Source: Promethearchaeota archaeon (GTDB lineage: Archaea; Asgardarchaeota; Lokiarchaeia; Sigynarchaeales; SOKP01). Taken from it: a stretch of DNA of 10,402 nucleotides. Positions 1-6,958 of this stretch are shown here, one piece after another (position 1 is the first letter of the stretch; each line of letters opens with the position of its first letter). The stretch is taken from positions 1 to 10,402 of the forward strand of contig JAEOTL010000352.1 in NCBI GenBank assembly GCA_016839845.1, written 5' to 3'. Both the position numbers and the translations under genes were made by a program. The notes beneath the pieces were generated by a model. That model saw only the letters and a program-made list of their open reading frames with translations. It did no database searches and was not told the DNA's origin.

Positions 1-138
1 CTTGACCGATATTGGAAAAAAGTACGAAATGAAAACGTTACAGATGCCGATGAATCACAAAGGAAAAAAAATAGGCGAAAAGAATGGTTAGATTGGTATT
101 CTTCCAGCAAAGAATCTAAAGAAAAAGATTACAGGTAA
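1..138 (+). CDS. C-terminal end of an unidentified protein (partial)
   Basis: Frame 1 is open from the window edge for 45 codons and ends at TAA 136-138. The visible tail is strongly charged, with a KKNRRKEW patch, a WLDWYSSS segment and a Lys/Glu-rich end (KESKEKDYR). This looks like a disordered or helical C-terminus. No domain can be recognised from so little sequence, so no function is given. The gene converges with orc1/cdc6, whose stop lies 17 bp further on, so the two 3' ends are almost abutting. The reading is supported only by composition and by the stop sitting exactly at the strand switch; a chance open frame of this length is possible. Confidence 0.5.
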   Translation, partial: LDRYWKKVRNENVTDADESQRKKNRRKEWLDWYSSSKESKEKDYR

Positions 139-155
139 TGTGAACCTTCCGTAGT

Positions 156-1349
156 TTACTCCCCGAATTTCCTTTCAAAGATCTGTTCTAGTAATTCTTC
201 TAATTTAATCGCTGGGATATCTAATAATGTAATCTCTAAGTGTCGCCCTCGTGTGGCTTCCTCTATTCTTACTGTTTTTGAAGCGATAATTTTTAGATCA
301 TTAAGTTGACGGACATATTTTCTAAAGCTCATCTTAACATGCGCTTCTATTGAATACCCTTCACATAATGATTGATATTCTTCATAAGCATCATCGACCA
401 GTGCAAAAGCCGCATCGTTATTTATCAGAGTTTTTACAATCCCGAGTAGCGCTAGTAATTCTTGATCCTTTAGACTATCAATAATGTCTGCTCTAAATGT
501 TGGATAAACTTCTTCAGAAGCTTCTCTAATAATATCTGCGTTAATACTCTCAATTCCGTACTTATCACAATACAATCCACTCTTACGTAAGATTTCTATG
601 CCATGTCTCATATCTTTGTTTTCTACCACAATCTGTGCTACCATTCTCAGAAGTTCATTGTCAATAATATACTCTTTTAATGCTAATTCACTCCTGTATT
701 CTAATATTTTCATTGATTCCTCAAAATTGTAAGGTTGGAGTTGAATCTTCTCGTTTAGACGACTCAAGATTCGCTCATTTTCTATTCTCATCCAATCAGA
801 AACGCGACTGATAAGTAAAATCGATAGTTTTGCATTGTGGTGTCCAAAGGTTTCTGCGATATTCAAGAAAGCTAATACCTCTTCTGACTTAAGTAAATGA
901 ATCTCATCAATGATTAAAAGCATATAGCCATCATCTCGAACTAATTTTGAAAGAATTAACTTTAATGCTTCGTCGTCTGAGTAACCGCGTCCAGAACCAT
1001 GGGTATATTGAGATAACAGTTCTCTAATGATTTTACTTTTCGATCTGAAATTTATGCAATCAAAATACTCAACGAAGAGTTTTACATCCTTTTCTAATGC
1101 GACAGTTCGAAAATTTTTACCGAAATAACGTGCTGTGACAGTTTTTCCGATCCCACCTTTTCCTAACATTAGACAGTTAATCGATGGTTGCTCTTTTTCT
1201 TCTAGTATTCTTCTATAATTAACAATTAATGTGTTTAAGATATCATCTCTGCAATACAGTTTATCTGGGACAAAACTTTTATCAAGAGAACTCAATTGCT
1301 TAAAAACTGATTTCTTCATGAATTGCTTTCTAAATGCGTCTTCGTCCAT
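156..1349 (-). CDS. cdc6: Orc1/Cdc6 family replication initiator ATPase
   Basis: Archaeal Orc1/Cdc6 proteins bind origin repeats, melt origin DNA and help load the MCM helicase. From the ATG at 1349 the protein has 397 aa, normal for the family. An AAA+ domain covers about residues 25-260: Walker A GKGGIGKT at 63-70, Walker B LLIIDEIH at 144-151, a sensor-1 strand near 176-183, and the sensor-2 motif KDMRHGIEIL at about 245-254, whose Arg matches the family's GDARRA arginine. The C-terminal ~110 residues fit the origin-binding winged helix. Sensor 1 reads LLISRVSDW, where relatives usually have ISN, so the polar residue appears to be Arg. An in-frame TTG at 1365-1367 would add six residues, but the TATA box at 1381-1390 predicts transcription starting downstream of it, so ATG 1349 is preferred. 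It is probably nearly leaderless. Family assignment is firm; whether it is the main initiator or a paralog is unknown. Confidence 0.9.
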   Translation of the reverse strand: MDEDAFRKQFMKKSVFKQLSSLDKSFVPDKLYCRDDILNTLIVNYRRILEEKEQPSINCLMLGKGGIGKTVTARYFGKNFRTVALEKDVKLFVEYFDCINFRSKSKIIRELLSQYTHGSGRGYSDDEALKLILSKLVRDDGYMLLIIDEIHLLKSEEVLAFLNIAETFGHHNAKLSILLISRVSDWMRIENERILSRLNEKIQLQPYNFEESMKILEYRSELALKEYIIDNELLRMVAQIVVENKDMRHGIEILRKSGLYCDKYGIESINADIIREASEEVYPTFRADIIDSLKDQELLALLGIVKTLINNDAAFALVDDAYEEYQSLCEGYSIEAHVKMSFRKYVRQLNDLKIIASKTVRIEEATRGRHLEITLLDIPAIKLEELLEQIFERKFGE

Positions 1350-1380
1350 AATAAATCGAATGAGCAATTTTTGTGGTATT

Positions 1381-1390
1381 AATATATAAG
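1381..1390 (-). promoter_or_regulatory. TATA box of orc1/cdc6
   Basis: On the minus strand this reads CTTATATATT, a good archaeal TATA element. Its centre is about 36 bp from the ATG at 1349, so a start about 25 bp downstream falls near 1360 and gives a leader of roughly ten bases. It lies just 14 bp from the alternative TTG at 1367, which is too close for that codon to be in the transcript. No Shine-Dalgarno sequence is visible, in line with leaderless or near-leaderless translation. Confidence 0.6.
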
Positions 1391-1485
1391 TAACAATGGG
1401 ACAAATTAAGTATAAACTTTCTTATAATTATGAATATACGTTAATTCTAATATAAAATGGATTAATGGAAAATAAAAATATTTAC

Positions 1486-2409
1486 TCAAAAATCTTTAGA
1501 ATTGTTTAGGGGATGCATCGTTGAGTAGGATTGCTTTAATTTCGTAATATCATTTTTTGCGTAAATCCTAGTCGTGTTAGGGCTTGAATGTCCTAAGATA
1601 TCTTGCAATTCACTGATATCCATTCCTGATCTCCTTAGATGAGTAGCTCCCGTATGCCTAAACACGTGTGGTGTCATTATCTTTGAATCTGGGAAACCAC
1701 ACTTTTCTTTAATCGATTTAATATCATTTTGAACTACTCGAGGACTGAGTTTTTGATTTCTCGTATTGACAAGAAGATATTCATCAGAGTCGTATGTTAT
1801 CCGATTGCTTAAATATTCCTTGAATAGATCTAACGTTTTCTGATCAATTGGAACGATCCTTTCCTTATTTCCTTTTCCTCTTAACCTCAGATAACCTCTA
1901 TCGAAATCTATATCTTTTATTTTGATATTACATAACTCACTTACTCGCGCCATAGTTGAATAAAGTATTCTTACAATTAGATAATAGCGTTGACTCTTTC
2001 TTGAACTAAAAAGAGTTCGATCTCGTAAGTGTTTGAAAATGACATTAATATCGGATATGTCTAGAAATTTTGGCAAAGACTCTTCAAGCTTTATCTTAGG
2101 ACTTTTAATAGTACTCATTGGATTCTTTTCAATAAATTCATTTAATGTTAGAAATTTAAAATAGGAACGCAAAGAGGCTATCTTTCGTCCTATCCCTTTT
2201 TTTGTATACCCCATATCTTTAATTTTTTTTAGAAATAGCCGGATCCTCTGTCTCACCAGTGGAGAATTCAAATCTATATCTCCTACCAGATTGATAAATT
2301 TCTCAAGATCATATTGATATGCTCTAATCGTAGATGATGCACAACCCTCTTCTACCTCTTTTGAGACCAAGAAATCATCGATAAATCCTGAGAATTTGCA
2401 TTCACTCAT
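1486..2409 (-). CDS. xerA: XerA-type tyrosine recombinase
   Basis: Tyrosine recombinases of the Xer group resolve chromosome or plasmid dimers at dif-like sites; XerA is the archaeal single-protein version. The 307-aa product has the standard two-domain plan. An N-terminal SAM-like core-binding domain spans about 8-100 and a catalytic domain about 115-295. All catalytic residues are visible: R155 (MARVSEL), the beta-hairpin lysine in GKGNKER (K179), H248 and R251 (HVFRH), H274 (GHSS) and nucleophile Y283 (TRIYAKN). The length and compact form fit XerA rather than a phage integrase, which would usually carry an arm-binding domain. The stop is TGA. It lies 118 bp upstream of orc1 on the same strand. 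A perfect inverted repeat sits just 5' of the gene (2430-2455). Other integrase roles cannot be excluded, but no att-type duplication is seen nearby. Confidence 0.88.
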   Translation of the reverse strand: MSECKFSGFIDDFLVSKEVEEGCASSTIRAYQYDLEKFINLVGDIDLNSPLVRQRIRLFLKKIKDMGYTKKGIGRKIASLRSYFKFLTLNEFIEKNPMSTIKSPKIKLEESLPKFLDISDINVIFKHLRDRTLFSSRKSQRYYLIVRILYSTMARVSELCNIKIKDIDFDRGYLRLRGKGNKERIVPIDQKTLDLFKEYLSNRITYDSDEYLLVNTRNQKLSPRVVQNDIKSIKEKCGFPDSKIMTPHVFRHTGATHLRRSGMDISELQDILGHSSPNTTRIYAKNDITKLKQSYSTMHPLNNSKDF

Positions 2410-2429
2410 AATGAATACAATGTGATCGT

Positions 2430-2455
2430 GATATTACATAATTTCGTGTAATATC
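2430..2455. repeat. 9-bp perfect inverted repeat upstream of xerA (dif-like or operator)
   Basis: GATATTACA (2430-2438) and TGTAATATC (2447-2455) are exact reverse complements separated by TAATTTCG. Xer sites have about 11-bp imperfectly inverted arms around a 6-8 bp spacer, and this matches that geometry. A third GTAATAT at 2459-2465 repeats the right arm 11 bp further on, one helical turn away. The element is 21 bp from the xerA start, where its TATA/BRE region would fall, so an autoregulatory operator is an equally good reading. The repeat is directly visible; either role is inferred. Confidence 0.5.
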
Positions 2456-2504
2456 TAAGTAATATGCAATAAAATTCTCTCATTCAAAGAAAGAATTCTT
2501 TTAT

Positions 2505-3449
2505 TTATTTTCTCACTCCCTCTCCATACCATCCTTGTTTAATGTAGAGGTATGCATTCATAGCAGCGGTTGTTGCTTCACCAACGGCAGTGGTTACCTG
2601 TCGAATTCCTCCTGTGACATCTCCTGCGGCATATACTCCTTGAAAGTTTGTTTCCTGGTTTTTGTTGACTTTGATACAATTATCATCATCAAGTTCTATC
2701 CCTGCTTTTCTTGCTAATTCACTTTGTGGTTCAACACCTATAGCGATGAAGAGAGCCTTTACATCGATATTAGAAGTTTCGCCAGTCTCAATGTTTTTTA
2801 CTTTTAATGCTCCCAGTTTATCATTTTTAGCTATTGCTTCCTCAATAACGCAATTATAGAGGGGTACAACATTCTCTAATGAATCAACCTCATCTGCTAT
2901 ACACGCTTCTGCACGCATACAGTGTCGTCGATGAATAAGGTAAACTTTTTTAGCTACATTTGAAAGATAAATCACTTCTAGGCCTGCAGCATTACCACCA
3001 CCAACAGCAGCAACTTCTTGATCCCGGAATAAAGGACCATCACAAGTAGCACAGTAAGATATTCCGTTACCTACTAATTTAAACTCATTAGGTAATCCAA
3101 GTGATAAATGTTTTGAACCAGTCGCAATGATAATCGCTTTAGCTTTTATATCTTTTCCATAAGTTGATATGGTCATCTCCTTCGGATCAATTGCAGAGAC
3201 CTCATCGTAAAAAAGAGTGGCACCCCAATTTTCAGCTTGCTCTCTCATCTTTTCCGTTAATTCAAGACCATTAATACTAATAAATCCTGGATAATTTTCA
3301 ATCTTGGGAGCAGTACCTGCTAAGCCCCCGAAACCCTTATTCTCAAAGACAGCCGCTGTTAAACCCATTCTTCCGCCATAAATTGCAGCTGTCAATCCAG
3401 CAGGCCCACCACCAATAATTACTAAATCAAATTTATTAATATCAGACAA
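2505..3449 (-). CDS. trxB: Thioredoxin reductase (NADPH-type, FAD flavoprotein)
   Basis: Transfers electrons from NADPH through FAD and a redox disulfide to thioredoxin or a glutaredoxin-like partner in the cytoplasm. The 314 aa match the low-molecular-weight TrxB family. FAD-binding GGGPAG is at 13-18. The catalytic CATC is at 133-136 in the usual context SYCATCDGP. The NADPH domain has VGGGNAAGLEV near 149-159 and HRRHCMRA at 173-180, the latter supplying the 2'-phosphate contacts. The C-terminal FAD motif AAGDVTGGIRQ is at 274-284. The GGGNAA motif departs slightly from the common GGGDSA. The start is TTG (3447-3449), fixed by a strong ribosome-binding site seven bases upstream. It lies 95 bp downstream of a degenerate paralog but has its own TATA elements, so it can be transcribed alone. 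Function is assigned with high confidence; the electron donor is inferred from the HRR motif. Confidence 0.93.
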   Translation of the reverse strand: MSDINKFDLVIIGGGPAGLTAAIYGGRMGLTAAVFENKGFGGLAGTAPKIENYPGFISINGLELTEKMREQAENWGATLFYDEVSAIDPKEMTISTYGKDIKAKAIIIATGSKHLSLGLPNEFKLVGNGISYCATCDGPLFRDQEVAAVGGGNAAGLEVIYLSNVAKKVYLIHRRHCMRAEACIADEVDSLENVVPLYNCVIEEAIAKNDKLGALKVKNIETGETSNIDVKALFIAIGVEPQSELARKAGIELDDDNCIKVNKNQETNFQGVYAAGDVTGGIRQVTTAVGEATTAAMNAYLYIKQGWYGEGVRK

Positions 3450-3456
3450 TTTTGGT

Positions 3457-3465
3457 CTCCTTTCC
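3457..3465 (-). promoter_or_regulatory. Strong Shine-Dalgarno deciding the TTG start of trxB
   Basis: The minus strand reads GGAAAGGAG here, seven bases before TTG 3447-3449. No ATG in frame would preserve the N-terminal beta-strand leading into GGGPAG, and this site is the clearest ribosome-binding site in the window. That supports translation from the UUG codon. It contrasts with the neighbouring genes cdc6 and the trxB paralog, which lack such a site. Confidence 0.75.
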
Positions 3466-3481
3466 TTTGTGGTTCTTTTCT

Positions 3482-3499
3482 AATATAATCTTTATAATC
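3482..3499 (-). promoter_or_regulatory. TATA-like elements of trxB
   Basis: The minus strand contains TTATAAAG followed by TATATTAG in the 95-bp gap between the two reductase-like genes. Placing the box near 3490-3499 predicts a start about 3465-3472, just before the Shine-Dalgarno sequence. This argues that trxB has its own promoter rather than depending only on read-through from the upstream paralog. Which of the two overlapping boxes is used cannot be told. Confidence 0.45.
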
Positions 3500-3544
3500 T
3501 TAGTAATTGTTTAAATTTTATTTACATTAGAGTTTTTAGTCATT

Positions 3545-4489
3545 TTAATCTTTCTGCACTTGTCGAAGATATTTACATGCATTTATTCCCGCTCTTGCTC
3601 CTTCAGCTGTAGCAAAAACTACTTGAAATACCCCCCCTGTACAATCCCCTGCAGCAAACACTCCTTTAAGATTTGTTTTTTGTTCTTGATCTACGTTAAT
3701 ATTACCCTTATCATCTAATTCCACTCCTGCTTTTTTGTAAATTGAATTTGAGGAAATATGTGAAAAAATAAATAGACAACTTAATTCAAATTCTTTTAAC
3801 TCTTCTGAATCCTCTGATTCAGGATTATTAGACTTACATATTATTTTTTCAATTATTCCTTCCGAATCAGGTACAGCTTCAATTACTTCCATATTTTCCA
3901 AAATATCAATTCCCGCTTCTTCTACTTGATATACCTTTTCAGGTAATTCTTCGATTCCAACGTTTGTAATAACACGCACTAAACATCCCATTTGATGAAG
4001 AGATAAAGCATTTTCTAACATTTCCTCGTCTTTTCCAAACAAATAGACGACTTTATCTTTATATGAGGGACCATCACTTAAGGCAGAATAAGAGACACCA
4101 AATCCAAGTAATACTCCCTCTCCTTTTATTATTTCTTTTCGTGTACCTTTGCCAGTAGCAATAATAACAACATCAGAAGTAAAATTAGTTGTTCTGGTTG
4201 ATATTCTATTTATCCCCATTCCAAGCATTAGTGAGATTACATCACCGTCGATAATTCTAATGTTTTCTGAATAACTTTCCGTATGAGTTTTAAATTTCTC
4301 CAATAGATGCCTTCCTTTAATATCAATTTCTCCTGGCCAATTTTGAATTTCTTCTGCCTGTGCTAATGATGATAATTCTTTTCCATCAAGAATAATTACA
4401 TCTCTATTAGCTCGAGCACAGTAAATACCCGCACTAAATCCAGCAGGACCCGCACCAATTATCAAGACTTCACATTTATATTCTTCCAT
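3545..4489 (-). CDS. TrxB-like flavoprotein lacking the redox CxxC and NADPH motifs
   Basis: At 314 aa this is collinear with the adjacent TrxB and keeps the FAD-binding ends: GAGPAG at 12-17 and AAGDCTGGVFQV at 279-290. The active-site segment SYCATCDGP is replaced by SYSALSDGP (serines at 135 and 138), so no disulfide can form there. The nucleotide-binding glycine motif is degraded to LFGKDEEMLE (about 150-159), and no HRR is present after the next strand. It therefore cannot be an ordinary NADPH-thioredoxin reductase. CxxC-less TrxR-like flavoproteins are known in archaea, but their partners mostly are not. Possible roles are a flavin oxidoreductase using another donor, a ferredoxin-linked enzyme, or a partner of the neighbouring TrxB. 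No frameshift is seen and the fold appears intact, so it is probably functional rather than a pseudogene. It is divergent from hppA and probably leaderless. Confidence 0.85.
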   Translation of the reverse strand: MEEYKCEVLIIGAGPAGFSAGIYCARANRDVIILDGKELSSLAQAEEIQNWPGEIDIKGRHLLEKFKTHTESYSENIRIIDGDVISLMLGMGINRISTRTTNFTSDVVIIATGKGTRKEIIKGEGVLLGFGVSYSALSDGPSYKDKVVYLFGKDEEMLENALSLHQMGCLVRVITNVGIEELPEKVYQVEEAGIDILENMEVIEAVPDSEGIIEKIICKSNNPESEDSEELKEFELSCLFIFSHISSNSIYKKAGVELDDKGNINVDQEQKTNLKGVFAAGDCTGGVFQVVFATAEGARAGINACKYLRQVQKD

Positions 4490-4505
4490 ATAACTAATCT
4501 AACCA

Positions 4506-4515
4506 TTATAAAATA
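4506..4515 (-). promoter_or_regulatory. TATA box of the trxB-like gene
   Basis: The minus strand reads ATTTTATAAT. Its centre is about 22 bp from the ATG at 4489, so the transcript should begin at or within a few bases of the start codon. No Shine-Dalgarno sequence precedes the ATG, consistent with a leaderless message. Confidence 0.55.
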
Positions 4516-4575
4516 TTTCTAGATGCATTTCGACATAAAAGTCTCAACTAATCGTTATGAATTAATATTAGTCAG

Positions 4576-4642
4576 TTAATTCAATTTAAAATGTTTTACT
4601 TTTTCTGAGAAGAATGGTTTCTCTTTAATTCAAAATGTTTTA
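4576..4642. repeat. Direct repeat pair flanking a dyad in the divergent promoter region
   Basis: Two copies share TTAATTCAA followed by AAAATGTTTTA: 4576-4598, with three extra bases between the parts, and 4625-4642, where the two parts overlap by two bases. The shared 11-mers are 44 bp apart. Between the copies, GAGAA (4607-4611) and TTCTC (4619-4623) form a short dyad. The cluster lies 31-97 bp upstream of the hppA TATA box, a plausible place for regulator binding. The AT-rich background makes chance similarity possible. Confidence 0.4.
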
Positions 4643-4672
4643 ATGATTTAAGAAATTTTGAGTGATATTATT

Positions 4673-4680
4673 GTATAATT
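4673..4680 (+). promoter_or_regulatory. TATA box of hppA
   Basis: GTATAATT followed by a T-run lies about 45 bp before ATG 4722, predicting a start near 4700 and a leader of about 20 bases. An out-of-context ATG at 4710 is followed at once by TGA and is not used. No clear Shine-Dalgarno precedes the gene. Confidence 0.5.
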
Positions 4681-4721
4681 TTTTTTTAAAAACTCAAAAA
4701 ACAAAATTTATGTGAAAAAAT

Positions 4722-6878
4722 ATGGCTGTACCAACAATTTTAATCGTTGCGTTAATTGCAGGAATAATCTCGATCGCAATGGCTATGTACTTTAGATATC
4801 TTGTGCTGAAGGAGGACCCCGGAAACGAGAGAATGCAAGAAGTAGCAGGATATATCGAAGAAGGAGCAAAAACTTACATAAAAATACAATATAAAATATT
4901 AAGCATTTTTGTACTTGGATTAGGACTGGTCATCTTTTTCGTTTTACCTTCCCCAATAGAATCAACTTCACGGTTAGCAGTATTTTTCAACTGGGAGCAA
5001 GCAATTGCATACTTTATCGGCGCTGTTGGTTCAATGTTAGCTGGATGGTTAGGAATGTATGTTGGTGTCAAGGCAAATACTCGAGCTGCCCAGGGATGTA
5101 CGATAGGAACCAAAAAAGGGTTTGATATAGCTTTCTTTGGAGGCTCTGTTATGGGTTTAGCAGTAGTTGGAGTTGCTTTAATAGGCGTATCAGTAATATA
5201 TTGGATTTTTGGATCTCCCCTTGTAGTATTAGGTTTTAGTTTCGGAGCAAGTAGTATTGCTTTATTTATGAAATGCGGTGGAGGTATTTTCACCAAGACT
5301 GCAGATGTCGGTGCGGATCTTGTAGGGAAAGCAGAATATGATCTTCCTGAAGATGATCCTCGAAATCCCGCTACAATAGCAGATAATGTGGGTGACAATG
5401 TTGGAGATATCGCGGGAATGGGAAGTGATCTTTTTGATAGTTATGTTGCTTCAATTGTCGCCGCAATGATGCTCGCTGCAATTTTTGCGGTTGCTGGAGA
5501 AATTACTGCTCCAATGGGAAATGTTACTTTAACATCTACAAATGCTGGTGCTATTCTCGTAATAACACCCTTAGTTTTGTGTGGAGTGGGATTACTCGCT
5601 TCCTTATTAGGAATTTATATAATCAAGATACGTGGTGCTGATGAACCTGGAAAAGCACTGAATACCGGGACATATTTAGCAACTATAATTTATGGTGTAT
5701 TGTCAGCTTTGTTTACATTTCTCCTTACGTTAGGACTTGATCCTGCCGAAGTAGGCTTACTCTGGCGAATTTGGGCTACGTCTGCTATTGGACTCTTAGC
5801 TGGGATCATCTTAGGTTTCACGAGCGATTATTTCACTAGAGATGACAAAAAACCCACAAGGAACATGGCTAATGCCGCAAAGGAAGGGCACGCTGTTGTT
5901 ATTCTTTCTGGATTTTCATATGGGCTAATCAGTGTTATTCCTCCAGCAATAGGGGTTGTATTAGCTATGGCAATTGCATTTTGGTTAGGTGGTTTTTTTG
6001 GCGTTGCAATGGCAGCAGTGGGAATGTTAGCAATTGTAGGGACTATTGTATCAAATGATGCATATGGTCCTATTGTTGATAATGCAAGAGGTATTGCAGA
6101 ACAAGGTGACTTGGGTGAAGATGTAATCCGGACAGCTGATCGATTAGATTCAGCAGGAAATACGGCGAAAGCAATTACAAAGGGATTCGCCATAGGTGCT
6201 GCTAACCTCACGGTATTAGCATTGCTTTTTTCTTTTGTCGAAGAAGCCAGAGGAAAAGGTGCTACTATCGCTGCTATTGATTTATTAGATGTAAATATTC
6301 TAATAGGTGCATTTATTGGAGTAGTAATTCCTGCTCTGTTTTCTGCATTATTAATACTAGCAGTACAAAGAAATGCAGCAAAGATGGTTGATGAAATTCG
6401 AAGACAATTTGAAGAAAATCCTAAAATCTTAACCGGTGAAGAAGCTGCTGATTTCAGCAAAACAATAGATATTGCGACAAAAGGGTCAATACGAGAACTT
6501 ATTTTGCCTAGTATCATATCCATTGCAGTGCCTATCATTGTGGGAATTTTATTTGGAGTTGCTGCACTTGGAGCTTTCTTAGCTGGTGCAATTTTATCAG
6601 GATTTGTCTTTGCTGTGATGATGTCTAATGCGGGTGGTGCTTGGGATAACGCTAAGAAATGGATTGAAGATGGTAACTTAGGCGGAAAAGGAACTGATAT
6701 ACATAAAGCCTCCATAACTGGAGATACTGTTGGAGATCCGTTCAAGGATACCGCAGGGCCCAGTATAAATACATTATTAGTAGTAATGTCTTTAACAGCA
6801 TCGATTTTTATGGGATTCCTCTTGTTGTTCAATGGAGGAGCCGGACTTCTAGCAAATCTTTTAACCATAATTCCCTAA
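4722..6878 (+). CDS. hppA: K+-independent membrane pyrophosphatase (ion-pumping PPase)
   Basis: Hydrolyses cytosolic pyrophosphate and pumps H+ (or Na+) outwards. The 718-aa product is almost entirely hydrophobic helices, in line with the 16-helix fold of the family. Substrate-site motifs are intact: DVGADLVGKAEYDLPEDDPRN (about 195-215) with DNVGDNVGD (221-229), SNDAYGPIVDNARG (444-457), and the late cluster GGAWDNAKKWIEDG with HKASITGDTVGDPFKDTAGPS (about 638-681). The subclass position reads GNTAKAITKG, with Lys at 483 and Thr at 486. K+-dependent enzymes have Ala at both, so this is the K+-independent type, usually H+-pumping. Helix 6 has DLFDSY, where many Na+ pumps have Glu in place of the second Asp, which also favours H+ but does not prove it. 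It has its own promoter and a T-run terminator. Ion specificity is inferred. Confidence 0.96.
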   Translation: MAVPTILIVALIAGIISIAMAMYFRYLVLKEDPGNERMQEVAGYIEEGAKTYIKIQYKILSIFVLGLGLVIFFVLPSPIESTSRLAVFFNWEQAIAYFIGAVGSMLAGWLGMYVGVKANTRAAQGCTIGTKKGFDIAFFGGSVMGLAVVGVALIGVSVIYWIFGSPLVVLGFSFGASSIALFMKCGGGIFTKTADVGADLVGKAEYDLPEDDPRNPATIADNVGDNVGDIAGMGSDLFDSYVASIVAAMMLAAIFAVAGEITAPMGNVTLTSTNAGAILVITPLVLCGVGLLASLLGIYIIKIRGADEPGKALNTGTYLATIIYGVLSALFTFLLTLGLDPAEVGLLWRIWATSAIGLLAGIILGFTSDYFTRDDKKPTRNMANAAKEGHAVVILSGFSYGLISVIPPAIGVVLAMAIAFWLGGFFGVAMAAVGMLAIVGTIVSNDAYGPIVDNARGIAEQGDLGEDVIRTADRLDSAGNTAKAITKGFAIGAANLTVLALLFSFVEEARGKGATIAAIDLLDVNILIGAFIGVVIPALFSALLILAVQRNAAKMVDEIRRQFEENPKILTGEEAADFSKTIDIATKGSIRELILPSIISIAVPIIVGILFGVAALGAFLAGAILSGFVFAVMMSNAGGAWDNAKKWIEDGNLGGKGTDIHKASITGDTVGDPFKDTAGPSINTLLVVMSLTASIFMGFLLLFNGGAGLLANLLTIIP

Positions 6879-6916
6879 TTTAGATACATATATCTTCAAA
6901 AACATTAAAATAATAT

Positions 6917-6935
6917 CTTTTTTTTCTATTTTTAA
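6917..6935 (+). terminator. T-run terminator after hppA
   Basis: A run of eight T followed by CTATTTTTAA begins 39 bp after the hppA stop. Archaeal RNA polymerase stops at such T-rich coding-strand runs without needing a hairpin, and no hairpin is seen here. Confidence 0.55.
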
Positions 6936-6958
6936 TATACAAAATCTTTTGACAATTA

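Noticed and set aside
1368..1485. Replication origin called as a feature
   Set aside because: The gap is AT-rich and next to orc1, but no ORB-like repeats or G-string are visible, so it is kept only as a hypothesis.
1..2470. Integrated element defined by orc1 plus a tyrosine recombinase
   Set aside because: No tRNA target, att duplication, or other mobile genes are seen, and the recombinase looks like chromosomal XerA.
2490..2501. Perfect palindrome AAAGAATTCTTT just after the trxB stop
   Set aside because: Short, AT-rich and lacking a loop; similar AAGAATTCT strings occur elsewhere, so no function is assigned.
2535..2859. Two short + strand open frames across trxB
   Set aside because: They are antisense to a well-supported TrxB, with Ser/Phe-rich shadow composition and no ribosome-binding site.
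4874..5398. 174-codon minus-strand open frame inside hppA
   Set aside because: Antisense to a highly conserved gene; Pro/Ser/Thr-rich shadow of Gly/Ala/Val codons.
5828..6868. 346-codon minus-strand open frame inside hppA
   Set aside because: Antisense shadow of hppA; long only because the sense strand lacks the matching codons. No recognisable domain.
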